Source: Malachius bipustulatus (taxonomy: Eukaryota > Arthropoda > Insecta > Coleoptera > Melyridae). Taken from it: a stretch of 64,000 bases of DNA. The DNA lies in assembly GCA_910589415.1 (NCBI GenBank), contig OU342630.1:7502001-7566000 (forward strand). The letters run 5' to 3'. Each line of letters begins with the position of its first letter. Within the stretch, counting starts at the first letter, position 1. This document shows positions 23,001 through 31,950 of this stretch, piece after piece. The translations under genes and the position numbers were made by a program. Below the pieces are notes generated by a model. That model did no database searches, had not been told where the DNA came from, and saw only the letters and a list, made by a program, of their open reading frames with translations.

Positions 23001-24013
23001 CGCAAAATTACCCGCTTGCATCAAAAATGTTACTTTCGCAAACATACGTGGATGATGTGCTCGTCAGTTCAAATTCGAAAAATGAATTAATCGAAACTTC
23101 TTCGCAATTAATTAGTTTATTAAATACTGCAGGATTTAAGTTACATAAGTGGCATTCAAATGTCAAAGATTTTTCTACAGAGTTCAAGGAAAATAATTCG
23201 AATGAGGATTTCCAAGTTGATTCAAATCAAAATAATTCGAAAAATAATTACGACATTCAAAATGAAAGTTCGTCTAGTAAGGTACTTGGCTTGCAATGGA
23301 ATTCTCATGAAGACTTTCTCGTAATGGCACTGCCCGAATTTAAGGAAATTAAAAATTACACAAAAAGAGAAGTTCTGTCGAAAATTGCTTCAATCTTCGA
23401 TCCTATTGGATTGTTAGGTCCCGTCGTAGTAACTGCAAAATTAATTATGCAGAAAATATGGATCAGAAAAATTGAGTGGGATGATAATCTCCCAGATAAT
23501 TTAATGTCGGAATGGAATAAATTTTTCTTCTCGCTACCGTGTCTAAAAGAGGTGAAGATTCCGAGGAATCTAACTTTAAATTTGTCAATCGAAAGTATCG
23601 AAATCCACGGATTTTGTGACGCCAGCTTAAAAGCTTATGGCGCCTGCGTATATTTGCGTGTATTATATTCAAAAAAGGATGTTTCGCATATAAAATTAAA
23701 TCGACTATCACAATGGCAACATTGCATTAAAATTCAACATGATTTCTGGAAACGGTGGTCTGTTGAGTATTTAAATCGGTTACAAAATCGTCCGAAGTGG
23801 TTAAACTATTCAGAAAATTTAAAAATTAACGATCTCGTTTTAATAAAAGAAAATACTCCTCCATTGAAATGGCCAAGAGCTAGAGTTATGGAGGTCGTCC
23901 CTGGTGTTGACGGCAAAGTTCGAATGGTGAAACCTCGGGTTAAATTAAAAACTCAGGAAGGAAATTTCATAAGAAGTATTTCAAAGGTTTGCCCTTTGTC
24001 AAATCAAGATTAA
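20042..24013 (+). CDS. BEL/Pao gag-pol polyprotein with internal in-frame deletion
   Basis: This single 1323-residue frame starts at the ATG just after the leader. In order it shows a helical N-terminus; a DUF1759-like capsid segment (PEIKIPIFSGDAAEWNSFHD, about 145-165); Cys/His knuckles (CNFCSEHHSIYQC and CKICLFRKH, CWQCGKRH, about 360-420); a retropepsin-like protease with LLDSASQISM (about 576); and RT from about 870 (LRVVFDASMKTSSG) with YVDD near 1002. Then come the peptidase-A17-type region (SIFDPIGLLGPVV, about 1115) and the start of RNase H (GFCDASLKAYGACVY). The sequence then jumps to a DUF5641-like C-terminus (FWKRWSVEYLNRLQNR, LKWPRARV). Most of RNase H and the zinc and DDE integrase domains are missing. 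The frame is nevertheless intact, and complete BEL polyproteins are usually several hundred residues longer. It probably needs integrase in trans. Confidence 0.9.
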   Translation: MDNLKKKRGYAKGLITKIETWVEENLKNENNKNQIEIRKRNLIAAYQSYVNIQESIAEIKEDATKDSEDVESKFCNLFSKLENKIEELTSLSTQQPRLDGNVEFQNFVSNLQQSNKEFVAELVQGVTSSINTKGANSQTVKLPEIKIPIFSGDAAEWNSFHDLFTKLIINNEDLDNIEKLIYLKGYLRGEALSLIQNLSLVSSNLQTAIKLLENRYKNTYAIIEAHITNLFENLPNLLKPKAQNLREFLTHINQNIESLENLNVPVDSWDLILIHIFSKKLDFQLQKAYCLHRDTKNLPTLKEFINFLEKQCKALEEIDATKGTSPTPIRKVNHFISSTHNSNQQQTGKATGNQSYLICNFCSEHHSIYQCYKFKQLTIQERNNFITSRGFCKICLFRKHSFDDTCTGNNCWQCGKRHNTLLHINFDREVHSNPRNFQIRRTESRSQWQDLHKPNSGTINRQFNRQNRTYGVNEGVNQYQNKHYSTNNNSNRSTPENRESGQIVNQKNSSQVESRSQDDPKQRSIVNENKNKENKPESSLSFSTYSQNNSQILLATAVVTIYNRNGDPVSARCLLDSASQISMCTKELLDKLNSNTYRKELQISGISQINAQSNEMVDLTIKSNVYRKNSFKVSCAVLEKITCELPQTTLNVSNLKIPDHIMLADPKFYVSSKIDILLGADVYYDLIVPGVIKLGADMPTLFSTLLGYVVGGKLANNKPKHSNINSYNELGNSSPNCCSFLNTSSSSDELLQKFWEIEDIEEKTILSPENAKSEEIFKETTIRLENGRFQINLPFKNQENKSCNLGESFLQARKRFAGLEKRFLRDPNLKLKYKQFIDEYVNLNHAKIVPLSSHNEKGENKYFMPHHAVIREDNETTKLRVVFDASMKTSSGLSLNDILLKGYTVQPELFDIICRFRIGTFVVIADIEKMYRQIRVNPNHTFLQNILWRENENEPLQCLELLTITYGTNFAPFAATRCLKELAEKESQNYPLASKMLLSQTYVDDVLVSSNSKNELIETSSQLISLLNTAGFKLHKWHSNVKDFSTEFKENNSNEDFQVDSNQNNSKNNYDIQNESSSSKVLGLQWNSHEDFLVMALPEFKEIKNYTKREVLSKIASIFDPIGLLGPVVVTAKLIMQKIWIRKIEWDDNLPDNLMSEWNKFFFSLPCLKEVKIPRNLTLNLSIESIEIHGFCDASLKAYGACVYLRVLYSKKDVSHIKLNRLSQWQHCIKIQHDFWKRWSVEYLNRLQNRPKWLNYSENLKINDLVLIKENTPPLKWPRARVMEVVPGVDGKVRMVKPRVKLKTQEGNFIRSISKVCPLSNQD

Positions 24014-24185
24014 CAATGCAAGTAATAATTTCGAGACTATTTGTCTATTCGTTCGACGATTTTAAAATAAGAAAAAATATTATTATTTCGTTCGAGAGAG
24101 AACCGTATTATATGTTGAAAATTTTCGTATGAGAAGAAAAAATTATTTAGTGTTTTTGAAGTCAGAGACTCCAAGGGGGGGAATA

Positions 24186-24701
24186 TGTTGCAGATTGAGC
24201 TGTTTTTAAATTAGTTAAATCGTGTAGACACTGTCTATGTGTATGTAGACACAGTTTAGGATGAAGAAGAACTGAAATGTCGAATTTTCTGTTAAATATC
24301 GATCCGGGAGATGCACTTCTTAGGTGGTCTTCGTGGAATAGGGAAAAAGTAAAAATGTAACCCTTGCTTGCCTGCGTCAGGTGTGCAAAGCAAGATTCGC
24401 TTTTCGTTCGTTGACCAGGACAGAAGTCCTGCTGTCTCTAATATTCGTATTATTTCGTATCGTTCGTTCGTCAGACTAAATAAATACCTACATACCTACT
24501 CCGACTTAATTCAAATTATTCATCTTACTAAATCGTTTAATCATATTATAATCGTCTACATAATTAGAAATTACCTTTAAATTGATTGGTTGTTCTACAG
24601 CATTGTGTAAAATTACTAGTTTTGCATTAAAAGATTAATTTAATGTGTGTCTATTAATTTATACAGTTCATTATTCGTTCTTTGTGTACCTAAACCGTAC
24701 A
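24186..24701 (+). repeat. 3' LTR of the BEL/Pao element (516 bp)
   Basis: No difference from the 5' LTR was found by eye. It is preceded by the polypurine tract and followed by the target duplication GCCAA. Confidence 0.93.
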
Positions 24702-25389
24702 GCCAATTTTATTTTTAACATAACTTTCCAAAGAAGGAGCAAAAGTGGTATTTATTAATTTAAAAAAATAAAGAGAGGTAAGGTTTCAGCTCATAAAGAA
24801 AGCAAAAAATAAAATTCTTTATGTCAAAGTGTAGCTCACAAAAAATCTCAATTGACGTGTTTTTGCATTTCTCCCAAAGTACTTTTCCCTAATTTTCTAG
24901 AGAAATAGTTTCAGTTAAAGTCCCCACCTTGTATAAACGATGCGTCGTCGTAGAGAGGAGAATAGTAGGTCGGCAGCTACTAGACGAAGTTCAATAGGAA
25001 CGTTAAAGACAGAAGTGAAATAAATACTTGTAGTGTTGAACGTCATGGAAGTAAGATCAGAACTATTTCACGAAAATCACGGGAATTCAATCACTTAAGG
25101 TCTTCAGTTGTAATTGGTCAGATTATGTGAAAATTTTAAACACCTACCTTGAGATCCCTGAGGAAAGTGCTTTTAAAAAGTAACTACTTATATGGAATAT
25201 CAGGAGAATGAAATATTAACAATATTATTATTATTCATAAATACCCTCCTAAAAAATGTAAACTTACAAAAAGAACACAACCGTTATTGTTGTTGTTCTG
25301 TAAAGTTCACATGTAACTCAGAAATATTTTTTTCTTTTAATTTTGTCAGTTTGTCAGATAAAAAAATATTATGCTACTTGTGATTTCAG

Positions 25390-25593
25390 GGTTCGAGCAG
25401 AGAACGAGGTGGGCTTGTCTGACCCAGGAGAGGTTTCGGAACCACTAACATTGAATTTGCAAAAATCAGCCGTCATGCCACCAAAGTTCACACAAGACCT
25501 CCAGGACACTACGACGTTAGAAAATGAAAAAGCTGAATTCGTGGTACATTTTCTTGGACAACCACTTCCAAAGATCTGCTGGTTTAAAGACGG
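25390..25593 (+). CDS. Host gene exon: end of FN3 and start of first Ig domain
   Basis: The acceptor TTTCAG ends at 25389 and the donor GTAAAT begins at 25594. The exon completes the preceding FN3 domain (VRAENEVGLSDPGEVSEPL) and starts an I-set-type Ig domain: PPKFTQDLQDTTTLENEKAE, then PLPKICWFKDG with the conserved strand-C tryptophan. Both splice joins preserve the frame. The Ig strand-B cysteine position is occupied by Val (EFVVHF), which is seen in some intracellular I-set domains. Confidence 0.88.
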
Positions 25594-25651
25594 GTAAATA
25601 TTTATTATTGAAAGAATAACTCAAAATTAATAATCTGTTATCTTTCTGTAG

Positions 25652-25902
25652 GTTTGAAATATTTAGTGCAAGACGTACCCGCATTCTTACTGAAAGCGGT
25701 CGTAGTGTACTGACCATCCATCAGTCGGCTTTGAACGATGAGGGAGAGATTAAATGTACGGCCACTAATAGAGCTGGTCATGCTTCATCGAGAGCTCGTT
25801 TAACTTTGGAAGCCCCACCTAGCATCAGGTTACCTAGGCAATACGAAGAGGGACTCCTTTTTGAAATTGGAGAAATGATGAGACTTAAAGTTACAGTCGC
25901 AG
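25652..25902 (+). CDS. Host gene exon: rest of Ig domain 1, start of Ig domain 2
   Basis: A 58-bp intron precedes it (acceptor CTGTAG) and the donor GTATAA is at 25903. It encodes the strand E-F-G part of Ig 1 (SVLTIHQSALNDEGEIKC, the D-E-G-x-x-x-C motif, then TNRAGHASS). Next comes a linker PPSIRLPRQYEEG and the beginning of Ig 2 (FEIGEMMRLKVTVAG). The split Gly codon joins to the exon at 26023. Confidence 0.88.
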
Positions 25903-26022
25903 GTATAATTATAACCTTTTGTTTTATTTTTTTATTTTTATTACATGACTTAACGCTTTTCCCTCACAATATGCAATGTCAAGTTTATTCTAATATTTAC
26001 TTCAATGAATTTTAATTTACAG

Positions 26023-27174
26023 GCCGTCCTACTCCTTTATTGTTTTGGTACCATAATGGAGAAGTCTTGCAAAATAGTGATCGCTATGAAATGAAGTACG
26101 GTGAACGAACATCGTCTCTTAAAATTGATGTAGCCAAGCGGTGTGATAGAGGTGAATATCAAATTAAAGCTGTCAATAAACTCGGAGAAGACACAGCTTC
26201 TTTTCTTGTTACGGTCACTGATAAGCCATCACCTCCACAGAAAGCTAGAGTGGTTATGACTTTGGGGAGGTCGGTAACCCTTTCTTGGAGTACTCCTGAT
26301 GATGATGGTGGCTGCAAAATTGGAAATTATATTGTCGAGTACTTTCGAGTTGGTTGGAATGTTTGGCTTAAGGCAGCTACGAGTAGACAGCTGTCAACTG
26401 TATTGGGAGACCTAATAGAAGGCAGCGAGTACAAGTTCAGGGTTAAAGCAGAAAGTCCTTATGGTGTGAGCGATCCTAGTATTGAAACTGAAACGGTGTT
26501 TATTCCTGACCCAAAAAGAGGTCTAACGACACCTCACGAACGGAGCAGAAGTCAACCAAGGGACATTATTGAAGAAATATCGCCTCCTGTTGCTACAAGG
26601 CGTGCCAAGCCGCGATCAGAGTCAGCTTCGAGAGTCGAGACTAGAATAACAGCAAACCTGCCTCAGAATTCTGAAGTTCCAATTCGTCCAAGTCGATCTA
26701 AAATCAAAAGTCCTCCAAAGACCCCCGAACTTTCGCCTAAAGTTGACAGAAAAGATCTTCATACTTCTATTAATAAAGCTATTTTTGATAGATCGTCCTT
26801 TGAGCAAGAACTAGCTTATGGCTCTCCTGATATAAAACCAAAAAAACTAGAACTTGAAATACCAAGCGATTATTTGTTGAATTATTCGAGCTCCGAAAAG
26901 ATTAATAGGACTGGAAGAAGATCTCGAAGCCCAAGTCCTTTTTCCAGAAGTTATAGTAGTCCAGAACAACAACAGTTATGGAGTTCTAGTGAAAATGTTG
27001 CACGAGTGACTAGCCCTTCACATGCCCCCAAGTCAGAAATCCCGGTTGTGAGTGACGATACAAAATTAAAATCTCCTGTAGCTGTGCATAAAAGTCTATC
27101 GAGACAGAACAGTGAGAATGCTACAGGTAGTTCCGAGTTTATGCTGGTTCTTTACCCAGATGGCAATGAAAAAG
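26023..27174 (+). CDS. Host gene exon: Ig 2, FN3 and start of the disordered tail
   Basis: After the acceptor TTTACAG the exon encodes PTPLLFWYHNGE with the strand-C tryptophan, then CDRGEYQIKAVNKLGED completing Ig 2. An FN3 domain follows (PSPPQKARVVM, LSWSTPDDDGGCKIGNY, EGSEYKFRVKAESPYGVSDP). From about 26510 the sequence becomes rich in Ser, Pro, Arg and Lys with SRSP-like motifs and no recognisable fold. The donor GTAAAT at 27175 starts a 55-bp intron. Reading through it gives only a short extension to a stop, which supports splicing. The FN3-Ig-Ig-FN3 order with intracellular-type Ig sets suggests a cytoplasmic, sarcomere-associated protein of the titin/twitchin kind. No kinase domain is present. 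Confidence 0.9.
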
Positions 27175-27229
27175 GTAAATGGTATCTTGAAAACAAAAAG
27201 CAAACAACTCAAATTTCATATAATTTTAG

Positions 27230-29370
27230 GTCATCAGAGCTTCGCTGACGCCTTCACTTTTGATTCCGAATTGATTCCTCCGCCGTTATCCTTATCAGCT
27301 CCAGAATTAGGGACAGAGCCTCCGGTGTTTGAGAGACTTAGGCATGCGGCTAGCTCGACGGAGTTACTTCAGGAACGAACAATGATTAGATTGAACAAAG
27401 AGGCTGAAGAAGAAATGACGGCCAAAGAAGCACAAAGAGACAGAAAACAGAGCTCAGATATACCAAAAATTCAAATCAATTCTCAAGATAATCAAGACAT
27501 AGTAGGATTAGATAGGCAAGGTTCAGGTAAAAGGCGAGGGTCATTCGGATCTCACAAACAACCAATCTGGGTTCAAAGAAGACATAGTCTTAGAGGTCCA
27601 AATGATATTATGGAGGAAGTCCAACAAGTCATTCTTAAGACTGATGCAAATAACGATAGAAAAATTTTGGAGCGACAAAAACAAGTAACGGAAGAAAAAG
27701 AACCTGTGATATTTGAGAAGATAAGGTCGAGATCTCCTTTCTCCAGCCAACAAAGTATCGACAGGAAAACACCCATAGAAATTTTTGAGAACCGCAGAAA
27801 ACCTAAAGAAGCAATAGAAGAATACTCAAGCGAAAGTGAATCAGATAATGATGGCAGAGTATTAAAAAATATCGTTCAGATGATGCCTAGCTTCGATAAA
27901 GAAGATGCAACTTATCATCCTGGAAACACTTCAATGTCAAAAACTACTTCGGATGAACCATTCGAAATATTAACTGTAAAAAAGGAGCCTCCTGATCCAA
28001 ACTTTGTACCGAAACCTATCTTGAAGAAAGTAGAGAATGATATGCCCGTAACAGACATTGTTCGAAAACCAGAAAGAAAAAGTACATTCCCATCAGTGAG
28101 ATCTTCTTCTCCTCTACCTAAATCGAGAGATCGATCATCTTCCTTGACGATGACAATATTTGATGATTATCCAATTCAGAGGCAACGTTCAGGGTCCTTG
28201 AACGTCGAAACTCTAGACAATGAATACCTTTTTTTAAAGGAATTAGAAAAGTCCAAGCCCAAATCTACTAAAAAAAAATTGCCAAGCTTAACACAAGCAG
28301 CACAAATATCCGCAATTACTGCTGCTGGTGTAATTATACCAGAGAATCTATTACAAAAGAAACAGGCCGAAGATGAGTCGAAAGTTCTTATAGATCATTA
28401 CGGTGATATAGTTAAAAGTTATGGAGCATATAAGAAGGTCAAAGATAATACGCCAGTTGAAGAAGATTATACAACAAAACAAGCATCAGAAAATTCCAAT
28501 GAACCTAGTCTTGAAGATTTTATGGCTGCAAAGTCACAGGGAGTTGAATATTCTTCTCGTAAATCAGAGAGAGACGAAAAACGAAATGTACCTATAAATT
28601 ACGTAAAATCATCTAAAAATGAAATTTTCGCGAAAGAGCAACCTCAAAGAGAAATCCTGCCAATTTCTGCCAAAGAAATAGTTACTGCTAAAGAGCTCAC
28701 ACCTCAATTTTTTGCTCATCGTCCAACAAGTTTTGAACAAGAACTCAATGAGGCGAATTATAAAAATGTCTCCGTTAACTCAAATACAAATAATTTTTCA
28801 GTGGAAAAAGTCATGGAAGCTTTGAATAAAATAGAAGGTAATAACGAGAGGCAGCAGCCAGTTACGAGAATCGCTAAGGAAACTAATAAGCGGACATCTT
28901 CGTCAAGATCATCTTCAAAAACTAGAAAATCGAGACGCACGCCTTCCAAATCACCTCATCGATATGAAAACTGGTCGCCATTGAGATCAAACAGTCCTTA
29001 CAGAAGAGACACGAGAAGCAAGTCTAATTCTCCAGGTCCACAACCTAGACGTGCACCTAAAATGAGAGAAATAATGACTCAGACTTCAATAGGTTTTGGA
29101 GAATATCCTAATAGTACAACTTCGAAGAGTAGTTCAAAGCAGGGAGATATGTTAGCTAAGGTTGAGGTGAAAGTTAGAACAACTGTTGACTACATCACAG
29201 ACTTGACAATGCTGGCGGTAGCTTTCTGGTTCTACGTATTTGGCAATGAATTGTTAGCATTGCCTTTCTTATTCTTACTTGTGTTTCGACAAATTCAAGA
29301 AGCAATTAGAAAACGGCTGCCTAAATGGCTCTTAAGGATGTTTAGGAGAAAGAAAAAGAATCTAAAATAA
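27230..29370 (+). CDS. Host gene terminal exon: disordered tail and C-terminal membrane hairpin
   Basis: It follows the acceptor TTTTAG ending at 27229 and continues the frame through HQSFADAFTFDSELIPP to the stop TAA at 29368. The first part has a helical acidic/basic segment (ERTMIRLNKEAEEEMTAKEA). About 600 residues of low-complexity Ser/Lys/Glu/Arg sequence follow, with SRSP, RSSS and KSPHR-type runs. At about 29185-29295 two closely spaced hydrophobic stretches occur (LTMLAVAFWFYVFGNELLAL then PFLFLLVF), then the basic end RKRLPKWLLRMFRRKKKN. This looks like a hairpin or tail-type membrane anchor. AATAAA at 29556 is a candidate polyadenylation signal. The orthologue is not recognised; a membrane-tethered muscle protein is the most economical reading. 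Confidence 0.85.
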
Positions 29371-30500
29371 ATTCTAAATTTTAACATTAGTTTGAACAAA
29401 ATAAGTTGCCTAATTCTTGTTACATTAACATTTTCAATTTTCATAGCTCTTAAAGTTCGAATAAGTAGATATATTTGTATTTAGGTACCTTCAAATTTTA
29501 TCATCCTGGTGCCCGAAATCACAAAACATTCCGGCCCAGGAATACTTAAAAATTAAATAAATAAATGGAATAGAGATTTTCAGTTTATATGAGTTAGGAT
29601 GAAATGGAGATCACTGATTATGTAATATTTTGAAAAGAATCGTTCGTGAATTCGGGAGTATAAATATTCCATTTTAATTCAAATATGAGGCATTATAACT
29701 ATGGGAATTTTGATATTTACTTCTATTTCAAAAGTCTTCTACATTACATGCTATTATGAAATAATTTTCCTAATTTGACGTCTGAGTTAGAGTAGATAAA
29801 TCTACCGCAATATTAGCGATGTCATAAAGTACATAAGTAACTGTACTTTTTTTAGCAGTAAATTATTTATTTTTTTAAGTTACTAGAACTTCCTTGTATC
29901 TAAAAGGTATGTTAATTTTTATCGTAAGCCAAGTCGAGAAGTTCATTATAATTTATCTATGCTAAGGTAAAATTACTCCAATCAATAAGAATGACTATAA
30001 CTGGATTGTAATGAAATGAGTATATACTTAAATAAAAATTTGCAAATAAATTGATTGTTTGACCCTATTACGCTTCAACTCAATATTTCTATGAAGATTT
30101 ACTTCAAATGAAAGTTTCTGGAATGTTGTCTGTTTATATTCATACCATATTGTTTGGTTCTAAACAAAGTTGTATTGTAATCCTAAATATTTTTTATACA
30201 GCAATAAAAGAGTTTAATAATTGGAAATGATATATTCACTAAGCAAACCTTGATACTGTATCAGTTAAGTATTAAAATTATTATCTATACTCAGGGGAGT
30301 AACTAAGAATTTAGGGACCCGGAGCAAAGAAGCAAATTTCGAAAATTGAGAAATTAGGCCCATTGTACGAGTGGTCATATATAGAGCGTTTTTTAATTCT
30401 CTCTCACCATTGGGATCTCGAGAACTAGCAGAGATCTGAGGTAGATTAGATTTTAGATTTAGATTCATCGTGAGTGAGCCATTGTGACACCTTCACTACG
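29371..30500. other. 3' flank of the host gene, no other gene
   Basis: It is AT-rich, with several AATAAA candidates (29556, about 30030, about 30203). I see no further coding frame or repeat structure. The end of the last 3' UTR cannot be placed from sequence alone. Confidence 0.4.
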
Positions 30501-31950
30501 ACCGAAGATCAATTGTGGCTCATATCTAGTCGCACTACATGAAGGAAGCTGACCATCTTGACTATTGTTACTGTATCCAGGTCCTCCGGTTTGAGAAAGT
30601 CTCTCCCGAAGGTTTGTAATCTGGTCCTTCCCAAAGCGGGACACTCACATAGGATGTCTTTTGCTGTTTCGTCATCCTCGAGGCACAGGGCGGCATTGAG
30701 CGCTGATCGCAAAACCCATCCTGTGCATGTGATCATTTAGCTTGCAGTGTCCAGTATGCAGGGTGTTATGTAATTGAATGTCAATATTTAAGGGGGTGAA
30801 TATTACAGGGTGGTAAAGTTTCATTAAAATAAATCATTTTTTCGTAATATCTGTAAAACCGCTCTGGATATACGCACCAAGGGGCATTTTTTCATGTACC
30901 ACGTTTCATTTTATTTCCATTAGTGACGATGGTGCACGGTCGTGCAGAATTTTACCTGCATATTTTAGCAGACATTGATAGTACGCCACTGATTTCTGTT
31001 CAAATGGAAATCATTTTTGAAATCCCCATTCATTTCCAAGCAAATTTGATTGCCTATTTTTTTCCAGGCCGATGCACGGTTTTATCCTAAAAAAATAAAA
31101 TCTGTTTCTCTACATGGTCACAAGATTGTCGTTAAATGACGATAAAAAAATATAAAAATATGCAGGTAAGATTCTGCAAGATGTGACTAGTGGAGATAAA
31201 ACGAAATGTGGTACATGAACAAATGCCTCTTGATGAGTAATACCTATCTTTTAAATTTCATTAAAATATCCAGAGCGGTATTACAGATATTATGAAAAAA
31301 TTATTTATTTTTAAAAACTTTACCACCCTGTATCTCAAAAGTTAAGACTTTTAGGACATACGTTCTGGATTTTCAGTTTTTTCCTGTTAAGCTCCAATAG
31401 TTTTTTGGTTCTTCTTTTCCAAGTACCCTTTATAGAGGCCTTCGAATGGTTCAAACTTGGTAAGCTTTGCCAGTGCTGGAGGACTTCCCTCTCAGCTCAG
31501 CTTCGTACTGTTGTTTTGGCAATATCCGGTGATATGCTAAATGCTGGTGCTGGACCGATAAATTCGGATTCGGCACCTGTCCTGGCCAGAGAGTCGGCAA
31601 GTTTGTTCTCTTCATATCCAGCATGGCCTAGAATCCAGATCAGAGTAACTTCGTTTCACTTTTTTGGAACATTCAAGGTTGATTGACAGTTCCACACCAA
31701 CTTGTACGTGCAGTAGCGGGAGCTAAGGTATTTTAGAGCCGCTTGGCTGTAAGAAAATATCTATTGATCTCATAGATTTCTGCCTGGAAAGTGGTTGCCT
31801 GAGGGCTCAGGCTCGAGAAGATTCTTTTCTTCAAGCCAGCGCTATGCACCCCAGCTCCAGTTTCTGTGGATGTCGTAGATCCATCAGTGAACTAACTAAA
31901 ATCGCCGTCAGGAGTTCATTTCCGACTATTTAGCATTCCGTGTCGGGGTT
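30500..31950 (-). pseudogene. Second RNase H relic of an I/R1-like element, split by a palindrome
   Basis: On the minus strand, about 31900-31380 shows FTDGS, a GAGVHS turn and QATTFQAEIYEI, characteristic of the RNase H domain of I/R1-type non-LTR elements, broken by stops. 30736-30509 carries the C-terminal region with CLEDDETAKDILCECPALG, whose Cys pattern resembles the relic at 539-910. A palindrome at 30804-31332 separates the two. The RT is absent. Confidence 0.6.
30804..31332. repeat. 530-bp palindromic element, TACAGGGTGG termini
   Basis: The left end TTACAGGGTGGTAAAGTTTC and the right end AACTTTACCACCCTGTA pair. The pairing continues through TACCGCTCTGGATAT-like blocks, a TTTTTTCATGTACCACG block and the ATTTTAC/GTAAGATT... 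block near the centre. No coding frame. It has inserted into the RNase H relic. A second TGCAGGGTGTTATG motif lies just outside at about 30757. Confidence 0.75.

Larger units (their letters stand above)
18757..24701 (+). mobile_element. BEL/Pao LTR retrotransposon, internally deleted (5.95 kb)
   Basis: Two 516-bp LTRs (18757-19272 and 24186-24701, TGTTG...TACA) appear identical by eye. They are flanked by a perfect 5-bp target duplication GCCAA (18752-18756 and 24702-24706). A primer-binding site TGGTCCTTCGAGCCGG at 19279 fits the 3' end of a tRNA-Tyr. A polypurine tract AAGGGGGGGAAT precedes the 3' LTR. It holds one 1323-codon gag-pol frame lacking most of RNase H and all of integrase. It is inserted in the sense direction in the host intron. 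Identical LTRs imply very recent insertion. Confidence 0.93.
13238..25389 (+). other. 12.15 kb host intron largely built of transposons
   Basis: The GTAAAT donor at 13238 and TTTCAG acceptor ending at 25389 flank 12,152 bp. The gene's other visible introns are 55-120 bp. It contains a hairpin at 13739-13784 (CCTACCCACC... mirrored), a MITE at 14269-14414, a TIR element at 14897-17105, an RT relic at about 17510-18170 and a complete BEL/Pao element at 18757-24701. The remaining sequence (13240-14268, 17116-17500, 18170-18756, 24702-25389) shows no gene. All inserted sequence would have to be spliced out. Confidence 0.75.

Noticed and set aside
26040..27248. Single 402-residue intron-free protein ending at 27248
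   Set aside because: A 55-bp GT-AG intron at 27175-27229 gives a long continuation; reading through it only adds a short tail.
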